Position numbers and translations under genes: made by a program. DNA of 7,104 nucleotides from Bacteroidia bacterium (GTDB taxonomy: Bacteria > Bacteroidota > Bacteroidia > Flavobacteriales > Flavobacteriaceae). The DNA is taken from contig JAUIAA010000109.1 in NCBI GenBank assembly GCA_030425715.1, positions 1 through 7,104 on the forward strand, in the 5' to 3' direction. Below the pieces are notes generated by a model that had not been told where the DNA came from, did no database searches, and was given only the letters and a program-made list of their open reading frames with translations. Positions 1 to 6,152 of the stretch are shown here, piece by piece (the first letter of the stretch is position 1; every line of letters starts with the position of its first letter).

Positions 1-222
1 GTGATAGGTTCCTAAAATATGCTTATGGTCATGCGGAGGGTGCATCGTTGCAGTATCTCCAGTTTTAATTTCCTCACCTCCAATATACATTGGTACATCT
101 ATTGTTTCGTTGTACATTTTATCGTAAGTTGCTAAAACTTCTTTTAATTCAGGGGAACCTGGAGCATAGCTTTTTACAGGCTCATTTATTGCAGTGGGTA
201 CTTTAAAAAATCCGTTTGACAT
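1..222 (-). CDS. pruA: 1-pyrroline-5-carboxylate (L-glutamate gamma-semialdehyde) dehydrogenase, N-terminal fragment
   Basis: The reverse strand from the ATG at 222-220 is open for 74 codons to the window edge. The protein begins MSNGFFKVPTAINEPVKSYA and continues through PMYIGGEEIKTG to PPHDHKHILGTYH. This is the characteristic N-terminus of the long PruA-type aldehyde dehydrogenases of Bacteroidota, which are known to be about 540 residues. The family oxidises glutamate semialdehyde to glutamate with NAD+, the second step of proline breakdown, in the cytosol. The catalytic Cys and Glu lie outside the window and cannot be checked. The start is set by the family-like MSNGFF opening. It is preceded by an A-rich stretch (tagaacaa) with no Shine-Dalgarno, as is usual in this phylum. 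The gene is divergent from the NRDE gene, and a TAnnTTTG element lies about 40 bases upstream. Identification comes from remembered family sequence, not from a search. Confidence 0.9.
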   Translation of the reverse strand, partial: MSNGFFKVPTAINEPVKSYAPGSPELKEVLATYDKMYNETIDVPMYIGGEEIKTGDTATMHPPHDHKHILGTYH

Positions 223-263
223 TTGTTCTATTTTTTAAATGAATCGTATTATTTTTGAAGCTG

Positions 264-271
264 CAAAGATA
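264..271 (-). promoter_or_regulatory. -7 promoter element for pruA
   Basis: Read on the minus strand this is TATCTTTG, an exact match to the Bacteroidota -7 consensus TAnnTTTG. It is followed by CAGC, and the pruA ATG lies about 40 bases downstream. No good -33 TTTG is present at the usual spacing of about 19 bases; the nearest candidate is TGTA at 290-287, only 15 bases away. The predicted transcript would start near 257-260 and have a leader of about 35-40 bases. Confidence 0.5.
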
Positions 272-372
272 ATCATTTTATTATGATACATTATTCTGGA
301 ATTGTAAGGACTTCGCAATATTGTGTACTAATATTTAAGTAGTTATTATGATTTTTTAAAATTGATAAATAA

Positions 373-1062
373 ATGTGCACCGTTACTTTCATTCCATTAG
401 CAAATAATGATTTTATTCTTACTTCGAGTAGGGATGTACCGTTTGCGCGGAAACCAGCAATGGCTCCTAAAAAATATTTAGAAGATGGTGTAGAACTGTA
501 TTACCCTAAGGATGGAGAAGCAGGAGGTTCGTGGATAGGCACAAGTAATAAAAACAGATTAATTTGCTTGTTAAATGGAGGGTTTAAAAACCATGAAATA
601 AAAAACAATTATAAACAAAGTCGTGGAATTGTAGTAAAAGAAATATTAAAAAAGGATGCTTTACAATCCATTTTAAATCAAATTGACTTAACAAATATTG
701 AGCCTTTCACCATTGTTGCACTGGATTGGAATACGGGATTGGATTTGGTAGAATTGGTTTGGGATGGAAATAAAAAACATATCCAAAAATTGCTGTTACA
801 ACCAAAAATTTGGTCTTCTTCAACTTTGTATTCCGATGAAGTAAAAGAATTACGAGAATTATGGTTTAAAGAGTGGCAAAAAAAACAAAAGTTTTATGCT
901 AGTTCTATTTTAGAATTTCATCACTATGCTGGAATTGGAGATCCAGAAATTGATGTAATGATGCGGCGAGAAAAGGGAGGTACGGTAAGTATTACACAGG
1001 TGGTAAAAAAAGGTGAAATTGTAAATATGTATTACGAACCAATAAAGATTACTGTAGGTTAA
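373..1062 (+). CDS. NRDE (TANGO2-like) family protein
   Basis: This 229-residue protein opens with Met-Cys and MCTVTF, as in NRDE/TANGO2 proteins, where Cys2 follows the initiator Met. The segment TSSRD at residues 17-21 followed by PFARKPAMAP occupies the place of the family's namesake Asn-Arg-Asp-Glu motif. GGSWIGTSNKNRLICLLNG at residues 51-69 matches the family's second conserved block (GGtWlG...gr...L.N). SSSTLYS at 148-154 is a third familiar stretch. No signal peptide or membrane segment is visible, so it is probably cytosolic. The biochemical role of the bacterial family is unsettled; the human homologue has been linked to haem and lipid handling. Length is normal for bacterial members. 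The gene appears to be transcribed alone. Its stop overlaps the stop of the convergent DUF3667 gene by four bases. The start is fixed by the need for Cys at position 2. Confidence 0.85.
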   Translation: MCTVTFIPLANNDFILTSSRDVPFARKPAMAPKKYLEDGVELYYPKDGEAGGSWIGTSNKNRLICLLNGGFKNHEIKNNYKQSRGIVVKEILKKDALQSILNQIDLTNIEPFTIVALDWNTGLDLVELVWDGNKKHIQKLLLQPKIWSSSTLYSDEVKELRELWFKEWQKKQKFYASSILEFHHYAGIGDPEIDVMMRREKGGTVSITQVVKKGEIVNMYYEPIKITVG

Positions 1063-2474
1063 ATCAAAAATGCAATAAAAGAAATGATAACAAAACCAAT
1101 ACTTGCAATGGTAAAAAACGCAATGTTTAAAAGGCAAAATTTAACAAAGGTTTTGAATCTCCCTTGTTGGTAAAAGTTACGAAGTGCTATAAATAAATAG
1201 ATAGGAAAAAGTATTGAAAATATAACTAACCCTATATCAGATTTGATAAATCTATCTACCAAAATAAAAAGCATTAACAAGATAAAAAACACGGTTTGCG
1301 TATGAAATACAAAAACCAAATGTTCGGTATAAGTATTTTTATTTCTTATATATAAAAGTGCTACAACTAAAGTAAAAATTGGTAACAAAAAGAATAATGC
1401 TACAGATATTTTTGATATGATATTGTCTACATATCCCTTTCTAAATTCAGGGTCATCTTTAAATTGATTGATGTTTTGTGCTTTTTTAAAGTAAAAAATA
1501 TTCCAAATGGTATTATCGTAACCCAAATCAAAAAGTGCAGTAGCAGCATCCGTATTTTCATGATTTTCATCATAATCCATAAAATCATTTAATTTTTTAA
1601 ACCTGCTTTCGCCTATTATATTTTTTAAAAAATTATCTTCTAAAGAATTTCTAAATTTCATTGGAACTTTATAATTCACACCTTCATTATCCATTCTGTT
1701 TTGAATTTCATTCAAAGTAAATTCACTTAGTGTACCTATTTCTCCTAGTTGTTCCCAATCTTCAACATCTATATTATTTTGATTAATGGTAGCGCTTAAT
1801 AGGTTAGATATTAAATCGTAATTCGCATCGTTAATAATACTAAAAACAGAATCTTTTTCTTTTTGATTTAAACTCTTACTTTTTAACTGTGTAATTAATG
1901 TTGTATTTTCAAAAATAGAATCTAAATATTGATTTATTTGTTGTTTTCTAGATATTTCAACGGAGACAGTATCTGTATTAATTTTTTGAGAAAACTTACT
2001 CGTTTTGGCAATTGGAACGCTATCATTTACCAAACTATCTACAGAACTTACATTAAATACATTTGTTGGAGAAACCTTAGCAACACTATCATTTAAAGCT
2101 TTCTTTTTTGTAGAAACATCTAATGTTTTATACTCGTCTATTGTAGAGTAAATTCCTTGTAAAAGAAAAAAAAGTATGGTTACATGTAGGTACAATTGAA
2201 ACGGATTAACATATTTCATCCGTTTACCATTGATGTAATTTGTGGATACACTTCCTGGTTTAAAAATAAGTGGAATAACCGTGTTGAGAAATCGATTATC
2301 AAAAGAAAAGAAACCTGCTAAATATTCAGAAAAATAGGTTTTTAAACTAATTTTGTTTACATCGTTTACTTGCCCACAATTCGGACAAAAATTATCCGTA
2401 TCTTTTATGGATGTTTCGCAATTTAAGCAGGTATTTCCACGATTATTTTTGTCAAACCTAGTTAGAGATTTCAT
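1059..2474 (-). CDS. DUF3667 family membrane protein with N-terminal zinc ribbon
   Basis: The 471-residue product begins with a likely zinc ribbon: CLNC at 16-19 and CPNCGQ at 30-35 supply four cysteines. A conserved block follows at about residues 42-95: FFSFDNRFLNT, FKPGSVSTNYINGKRMKYVN and PFQLYL. This is the hallmark of DUF3667 proteins of Bacteroidota. Hydrophobic segments lie at about 90-112, 354-376, 384-406, 411-432 and 443-470, suggesting five membrane spans in the inner membrane. Between the first and second spans is a polar segment of roughly 240 residues, rich in Ser, Asn, Asp and Thr. If the zinc ribbon is cytosolic, this segment would be periplasmic. The function of the family is unknown, and I infer no reaction. 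It lies 31 bases downstream of apaG on the same strand, so co-transcription is likely. A small hairpin abuts its start codon. Its stop overlaps that of the convergent NRDE gene. Confidence 0.85.
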   Translation of the reverse strand: MKSLTRFDKNNRGNTCLNCETSIKDTDNFCPNCGQVNDVNKISLKTYFSEYLAGFFSFDNRFLNTVIPLIFKPGSVSTNYINGKRMKYVNPFQLYLHVTILFFLLQGIYSTIDEYKTLDVSTKKKALNDSVAKVSPTNVFNVSSVDSLVNDSVPIAKTSKFSQKINTDTVSVEISRKQQINQYLDSIFENTTLITQLKSKSLNQKEKDSVFSIINDANYDLISNLLSATINQNNIDVEDWEQLGEIGTLSEFTLNEIQNRMDNEGVNYKVPMKFRNSLEDNFLKNIIGESRFKKLNDFMDYDENHENTDAATALFDLGYDNTIWNIFYFKKAQNINQFKDDPEFRKGYVDNIISKISVALFFLLPIFTLVVALLYIRNKNTYTEHLVFVFHTQTVFFILLMLFILVDRFIKSDIGLVIFSILFPIYLFIALRNFYQQGRFKTFVKFCLLNIAFFTIASIGFVIISFIAFLI

Positions 2475-2475
2475 T

Positions 2476-2496
2476 TTTATCTTATGTAAGGATAAA
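2476..2496 (-). promoter_or_regulatory. Hairpin immediately upstream of the DUF3667 start codon
   Basis: On the minus strand TTTATC and GATAAA form a perfect 6-bp inverted repeat around a nine-base loop. Inside the loop TTA and TAA could extend the stem past a one-base bulge. The stem ends one base before the ATG of the DUF3667 gene, within the short apaG-DUF3667 spacer. It could modulate translation of the second gene. The stem is mostly A-U and weak, and it lacks the GC stem and U-tract of an intrinsic terminator. Confidence 0.3.
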
Positions 2497-2505
2497 TATA
2501 AAAAT

Positions 2506-2892
2506 TTAATTCAAAGTGGCAGGAACCATTAATTGAAAAGTCGGGATATGTACCTTAAAATTTTGAGTGGTACTAAAATTAATCATGTTATAATGCCCAT
2601 TCATCGCCCCAATTGGTGAGGTTAAAAAACAATAGGAACCGTAGGTGTAAACTTGCTTAGGGTTAAGTATAGGCTTTTCTCCAATCACACCCTCTCCTTC
2701 TACTACTTCTATTTGGTTTAAGGAATCGTGAATATTCCATTTTCTACTTAATAGTTGTACAGTGTCACTACTCTGATTTTCAATGGTAATACTATAACCG
2801 AAAGCAAAATAAGTACGTTGATGCTCAACACGAAGACCCTGAAAGCTCGTTTCTACCGAAATTTTTATACCCTTTGTAACTTGTTCTAACAT
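2506..2892 (-). CDS. apaG: ApaG family protein (Co2+/Mg2+ efflux protein ApaG)
   Basis: The 128 residues match the single-domain ApaG family over its full usual length (about 125-130). Recognisable pieces in order are GIKISVETSFQ (8-18), YFAFGYSITIENQS (28-41), VQLLSRKWNIHDS (45-57), VVEGEGVIGEKPILNP (63-78), VYTYGSYCFLTSPIGAMNGHY (81-101) and the closing FKVHIPTFQLM. The fold is a fibronectin-III-like beta sandwich. The protein is cytosolic and has no signal peptide. Genetic work in enterobacteria linked apaG to cobalt resistance and magnesium efflux, but the molecular function is not firmly established, so the product name should be read with care. The ATG is preceded by AAGGG about five bases upstream, one of the few plausible Shine-Dalgarno sites here. 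It appears to be the first gene of an apaG-DUF3667 transcript. Confidence 0.93.
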   Translation of the reverse strand: MLEQVTKGIKISVETSFQGLRVEHQRTYFAFGYSITIENQSSDTVQLLSRKWNIHDSLNQIEVVEGEGVIGEKPILNPKQVYTYGSYCFLTSPIGAMNGHYNMINFSTTQNFKVHIPTFQLMVPATLN

Positions 2893-2919
2893 CTTGAACC
2901 CTTATAAATTACGTAAATA

Positions 2920-2950
2920 CAAAGATAGAAATTATTTTAAGAAGATAAAG
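2920..2950 (-). promoter_or_regulatory. Promoter of apaG-DUF3667
   Basis: On the minus strand, positions 2927-2920 read TATCTTTG, an exact TAnnTTTG -7 element and the same eight bases as the one before pruA. About 18-19 bases upstream lies CTTTA (2950-2946), a partial match to the -33 TTTG. The element is about 28 bases before the apaG ATG, giving a short leader. Sequence match and position support this; transcription has not been seen. Confidence 0.55.
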
Positions 2951-3093
2951 GTTTGGCCTTTTTTGGTTTCTTTGGCAATTTGAGGGATAGAACCGACTGA
3001 TTTTAATAATTGATTAGTTTATAAATATTAGACTTAAGGTTTAGTTCAATATAATAATCGTGCCTGTTGGATAATAATTTTGGGTATTTTTTT

Positions 3094-3100
3094 TACCTTG
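3094..3100 (+). promoter_or_regulatory. Possible -7 element for the 65-codon gene
   Basis: TACCTTG, followed by CA, resembles TAnnTTTG with one T missing and lies 24 bases before the ATG at 3125. A TTTG at 3079-3082 is too close (11 bases) to be a standard -33 element; a GTTG at 3066-3069 is 24 bases away, rather far. The match is imperfect, so this is only a candidate. If it is correct, the TTG at 3080 that opens the longer frame lies upstream of the transcript, which favours the ATG as the start. Confidence 0.3.
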
Positions 3101-3124
3101 CATCTCTTAACTAAAACAAATACA

Positions 3125-3322
3125 ATGGGTAAATACGAATTCAACGGCAACTGTGCTTTTGCAGTTAGCTTTGGTAAGATGGACATCAATGATTGTCCGT
3201 TTGAGATGGAGGTAGATGGTAAAAACTACAAATTTTCTAACAAAATGGTAATGAGATTGTGCAAATGGTTTCCAAGTATTTTAAAGAAAGCGGAGAAAAA
3301 TTGGGAAGGTGCAACAAATTAA
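3125..3322 (+). CDS. Small 65-residue protein resembling the C-terminal tail of YHS-domain proteins
   Basis: The ATG at 3125 begins MGKYEFNGNCAFAVSFGKMD. A longer reading from a TTG at 3080 adds 15 hydrophobic residues but overlaps probable promoter DNA, so I prefer the ATG, which has an A-rich leader (aaaacaaatacaATG). The pattern NGNCAFAVSFGK-x-DIND (residues 7-23), then VDGKNYKFSN (30-39), then LKKAEKNW (53-60) resembles, in order and spacing, the tail of secreted YHS-domain proteins: GGyCAyAvs.G...., vDGKLYLfyN and ..kAdkNW. The YHS motif itself is absent, and the frame upstream has stops at 3035 and 3029 with no YHS-like residues after them. Cysteines are at 10, 24 and 46. There is no signal peptide, so it would be cytosolic. 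The function is unknown; the resemblance is inferred from memory. Its stop overlaps that of the convergent plug gene by four bases. Confidence 0.75.
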   Translation: MGKYEFNGNCAFAVSFGKMDINDCPFEMEVDGKNYKFSNKMVMRLCKWFPSILKKAEKNWEGATN

Positions 3323-4578
3323 TTTTGTAACCTTTCTGAATTTGCAACTCCAACTCCGATTACCTGATCGTATAGATCGCCAAACTTTTTGTAATACACA
3401 ATTACAATATAATCATTTTCGGTTTGGTAAAAAGACCCATCCACAGCAGTGATATCAATTTGTTCTGTGTTTTTTGCGGAAACATAGGTGTAGTTATAAA
3501 AACCTTGTTTTAAAAGCAAAGTAGTTTCGAACAATTTTGTTTGCGGATTGTATTTCATTTTGGTTTCTTCGGTAATTTTCCAGTCGTTAAAACCGCCATA
3601 AATATAAATAGGATCCTTGTTTAAATTGAGGTTGTTTTCTAAAGTAAAATGTACCCAAGAATAATCTCCTTCAGTAGCAACATCTTCGGCATCAATGGTT
3701 CTCAAAACAAAATTTCCATTTATATCTGGGTAAAAAGTATAGGGTTTATCGCCCCTAATTTCACTAGTGTATATGTAAGTATCAAAAATATTATTGTAAA
3801 CAGTTTTGTAAATATTATTGGTAGCATTTCTTATTTCTTTGGTATCAAAATAACGGTATTCATTTCCTGCCCAAAAAGAAATTTCATCTACATAATTGTA
3901 CTTTAATTGATTTCCTTGAATGTATCTTGGAGGTATATTTTTTTTAACAGAATTCCAATCTCCATTTTGATACACTGCAATTTTAATTTCTTGACCTGGG
4001 TTGTTAATCAATAAATTTGGATGGTTTACAACAAATTGTACGGCATGTTTGGTATTGATGTTTTTTACCTCAGTAGTTCTATGGGCAGTTACCCCAACTT
4101 GCACTTTGGGCTGGTATACAATAAACCTTCGGTTAAACACCACATTATAATCTTCATCTAAAACAGACAGCAAATAGTTTCCAGATTTTATAATACGATT
4201 ATTGTCGTTTGGAATTTGCAATTGATAGTGCGTATACCCTTGTAGCGTGTTAAATGAATTGGTATAGTCTCTAATTCTATCTTCTGCATAACCCGTCATA
4301 TATTCGGTTGAAGATAAATTAGAAATATTCCAATTGTAATCACAGTGTTCAATTCTGTAGGAATAATATATTTCATTGGCATTAATATCATCAAATGAAA
4401 AATTTAAAGTTTCTCCCAAGGCAACAATTGGGAAATACATATTTGGTTTATTGGGTTGTAAAACTACAGATTTGATATAGGCCGGAGGAAGTACTGTATT
4501 TGTGTTTTGTGCATAAATATAAATACCTATAAAAAAAGAAAAAAACAGACTTAAAAAATGCTTTGCTAAAAATGTCAT
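3319..4578 (-). CDS. DUF5103 / type IX secretion system plug protein
   Basis: The 419-residue protein has a signal peptide: MTFLAKHF, a hydrophobic core to about residue 22, and likely cleavage after IYA (A23). The mature chain starts with VLPPAYIKSVVLQP and PIVALGETLNFSFDDI. It continues with YYSYRIEHCDYNW (71-83), EYMTGYAEDRIRDYTNSFNT (92-111) and QGYTHYQLQIP (113-123). These are hallmarks of the DUF5103 family, renamed the T9SS plug protein because the Flavobacterium johnsoniae member was found closing the periplasmic side of the SprA outer-membrane translocon. The first beta domain spans roughly 30-155. The rest, with FWAGNEYRYFDTKEIRN (235-251), is a second beta-rich part. The C-terminal IYIYGGFNDWKI (324-335) looks like an early-set or CBM48-like fold; that is inference. 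Location should be periplasmic. It is divergent from nqrA, with its own probable promoter. It indicates a host with a T9SS, although no other T9SS gene is in view. Confidence 0.88.
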   Translation of the reverse strand: MTFLAKHFLSLFFSFFIGIYIYAQNTNTVLPPAYIKSVVLQPNKPNMYFPIVALGETLNFSFDDINANEIYYSYRIEHCDYNWNISNLSSTEYMTGYAEDRIRDYTNSFNTLQGYTHYQLQIPNDNNRIIKSGNYLLSVLDEDYNVVFNRRFIVYQPKVQVGVTAHRTTEVKNINTKHAVQFVVNHPNLLINNPGQEIKIAVYQNGDWNSVKKNIPPRYIQGNQLKYNYVDEISFWAGNEYRYFDTKEIRNATNNIYKTVYNNIFDTYIYTSEIRGDKPYTFYPDINGNFVLRTIDAEDVATEGDYSWVHFTLENNLNLNKDPIYIYGGFNDWKITEETKMKYNPQTKLFETTLLLKQGFYNYTYVSAKNTEQIDITAVDGSFYQTENDYIVIVYYKKFGDLYDQVIGVGVANSERLQN

Positions 4579-4642
4579 TTTGTAAAATACTTATTGTTAA
4601 GCCTAAAATTAAAAGGTTTCTTAATAAAATCCTTCTTAATTT

Positions 4643-4673
4643 CAAAACTAAAATTTATACAAATAAATGTAAA
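4643..4673 (-). promoter_or_regulatory. Promoter of the plug gene
   Basis: On the minus strand 4650-4643 reads TAGTTTTG, which fits TAnnTTTG. At a spacing of 19 bases upstream is TTTA (4673-4670), three of four bases of the -33 TTTG. The plug ATG is about 65 bases downstream of the -7 box. The spacing and orientation are right for the phylum, but AT-rich DNA gives such matches by chance fairly often. Confidence 0.45.
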
Positions 4674-4675
4674 AT

Positions 4676-4691
4676 ATATGGTATACAATAT
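4676..4691. repeat. Imperfect palindrome between the plug and nqrA promoters
   Basis: The 16 bases ATATGGTATACAATAT are symmetrical about the centre of GTATAC, with one mismatched pair (G4680/A4687). The palindrome lies just upstream of the plug -33 element and where the -33 region of the nqrA promoter would fall. This position suits an operator for a dimeric regulator acting on both genes. In DNA this AT-rich a chance origin is quite possible. Confidence 0.25.
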
Positions 4692-4703
4692 GATATTAAT
4701 TAT

Positions 4704-4711
4704 TAAATTTG
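4704..4711 (+). promoter_or_regulatory. -7 promoter element for the nqr operon
   Basis: TAAATTTG is an exact match to TAnnTTTG, followed by CAC. It lies 91 bases before the nqrA ATG, so the mRNA leader would be about 80-85 bases. No TTTG is found 19 bases upstream; GTAT at 4681-4684, inside the palindrome, occupies that place. A poor -33 element would be consistent with activator dependence, which is inference. Confidence 0.45.
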
Positions 4712-4802
4712 CACACTGTTAAGAAATATATGGCATTTTCTTTATTTGTCTAATATCTAATTCATTGACAGTGAAGAAAAATATAATAAACTAAAGCAAA
4801 TT

Positions 4803-6152
4803 ATGTCAACAGGCATTAGAATTAAAAAGGGCTTAAATATTAAGCTGAAAGGAGGAGCACAATTAAATTTATCTTCTATAAACCGCTCGAAAACATTTGC
4901 TATCAACCCACCACAATTTCACGGAATCAACCCTAAAATGGCTCTTAAAATTGGAGACAAAGTAGCGGTTGGTGATACTGTTTTTTACGCTAAAGATAAC
5001 GACAAAATTAAATTTACATCGCCAGTTAGTGGAGAAATTAAAGAAATTGTTAGAGGTGCAAAGCGAAAGATTTTATCGGTAAAAATTACTGCAGCTTCAG
5101 AAGATTCTTTTAAAGATTTTGGTGCAAAAAATGCAGCAAATTTAACAGGATTAGAAGTGAAAGAAATGTTGCTAGAAAGTGGTTGTTGGCCATTTATCAA
5201 GCAAAGACCGTATGATGTAGTTGCAAATCCTGACGAAACACCAAAAGCAATTTTTATTTCTGCTTATGCAACTGCTCCACTGGCAGCTTCGCATGAATTT
5301 ATTTTAAAAGGAAAAGAAGAAGAATTTCAGGCAGGAATTGATGCCTTAACCAAACTAACTGAAGGTAAGGTACATTTGTCTTTCAATGGTGAAAGTTCTT
5401 CATTCTTTAACAATATCAAAGGAGTTTCTATACACTTAATATCTGGAAAACATCCAGCAGGTAATGTAGGGGTGCAAATCTCAAAAATCGACCCTATTAA
5501 TTCTGGAGATAGGGTTTGGGTAGTCAATCCACAAGATGTAGCAGCTATAGGTTCATTGTTCTTAACAGGTAAGTATAACCCAATTAGAGTAGTAGCCTTG
5601 GCAGGTGCACAGGTAAAAGAACCACAATATTATACCGTAATCCAAGGAGCTCAAATTAACGATATTGTTAAAGGTAAATTAAAAGAAGGAAATAGTAGAA
5701 TTATAAGTGGCAATCCATTAACAGGTACTGCTGTCGATGTTAAAGACACTTTTGGCTTTTACGATGATTTAATTTCTGTTTTGCTAGAAGGAAATCAATA
5801 TAGGTTTATGGGTTGGTTGCCTTTTGTTGGTAATAATAGATTGAGTATGTCTCGAACTTCTTTTTCATTTTTGAGTCCAAATAAAGAATATAATTTAGAC
5901 ACCAATTTAAATGGAGAAGAAAGAGCTTTTGTGGTCACAGGTACTATGGAAAAAGTGATGCCAATTGATATTTTCCCAATGCAATTGTTAAAGGCTACGA
6001 TGATTGAAGATATTGAAAAAATGGAGAATTTAGGAATTTATGAAGTAGCTCCAGAAGATTTTGCTTTGATAGATTTTGTAAGTCCGTCAAAAATTGAAGC
6101 ACAAGATATCATCCGTAAAGGATTAGACTTAATGATAAAAGAAGTAGGTTAA
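4803..6152 (+). CDS. nqrA: Na+-translocating NADH:quinone reductase subunit A
   Basis: The 449-residue protein is full length for NqrA (about 445-450). It starts MSTGIRIKKGLNIKLKGGA, the family's ikKGLdipl-G opening. It has a biotinyl-lipoyl-like segment at about 67-95 (KFTSPVSGEIKEIVRGAKRK). Further family blocks are SGKHPAGNVGVQISKIDP (214-231), SRTSFSFLSPNKEYNLDTN (350-368), GEERAFVVTG (371-380) and the ending GIYEVAPEDFALIDFVSPSK plus IEAQDIIRKGLDLM. NqrA is the peripheral cytosolic subunit of the six-subunit sodium pump that passes electrons from NADH to quinone while exporting Na+. It holds no covalent cofactor and has been implicated in quinone binding. There is no signal peptide or membrane span. 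It is the first gene of the operon, and its TAA stop shares one base with the nqrB ATG. The ATG is preceded by the A-rich leader aactaaagcaaatt with no Shine-Dalgarno. Confidence 0.97.
   Translation: MSTGIRIKKGLNIKLKGGAQLNLSSINRSKTFAINPPQFHGINPKMALKIGDKVAVGDTVFYAKDNDKIKFTSPVSGEIKEIVRGAKRKILSVKITAASEDSFKDFGAKNAANLTGLEVKEMLLESGCWPFIKQRPYDVVANPDETPKAIFISAYATAPLAASHEFILKGKEEEFQAGIDALTKLTEGKVHLSFNGESSSFFNNIKGVSIHLISGKHPAGNVGVQISKIDPINSGDRVWVVNPQDVAAIGSLFLTGKYNPIRVVALAGAQVKEPQYYTVIQGAQINDIVKGKLKEGNSRIISGNPLTGTAVDVKDTFGFYDDLISVLLEGNQYRFMGWLPFVGNNRLSMSRTSFSFLSPNKEYNLDTNLNGEERAFVVTGTMEKVMPIDIFPMQLLKATMIEDIEKMENLGIYEVAPEDFALIDFVSPSKIEAQDIIRKGLDLMIKEVG

Noticed and set aside
222..257. TTTG at 222-225 and TATTTTTG at 250-257 as a possible plus-strand promoter for the NRDE gene
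   Set aside because: The 24-base spacer is long, the leader would exceed 100 bases and the region overlaps the pruA leader; the match is easily due to chance in T-rich DNA.
910..1137. Minus-strand open frame of 75 codons across the end of the NRDE gene
   Set aside because: It is antisense to a well-supported gene, and its composition, rich in Phe, Tyr, His and Cys, is typical of a shadow frame in AT-rich DNA.
2947..2964. Small stem-loop AAAGG-TTTGG-CCTTT followed by T's, like a terminator
   Set aside because: The stem is only five pairs, and no gene ends just upstream of it on the plus strand; the flanking genes diverge from this gap.
3080..3124. TTG start at 3080 adding 15 residues to the 65-codon gene
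   Set aside because: The added residues are encoded by DNA that looks like promoter, and the ATG at 3125 gives a family-like start with a typical A-rich leader. The added hydrophobic stretch is too short and irregular for a convincing signal peptide.
3649..3906. Plus-strand open frame of 85 codons inside the plug gene
   Set aside because: It is antisense to the DUF5103 coding region, has an Ile/Ser-rich composition and shows no recognisable motif.
4448..4645. Minus-strand open frame of 65 codons spanning the plug start
   Set aside because: It runs through the likely plug promoter and the signal-peptide coding region in another frame; the plug frame is clearly the real one.
4985..5527. Two minus-strand open frames within nqrA (4985-5200 and 5327-5527)
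   Set aside because: Both are antisense to nqrA, which matches its family along its whole length.
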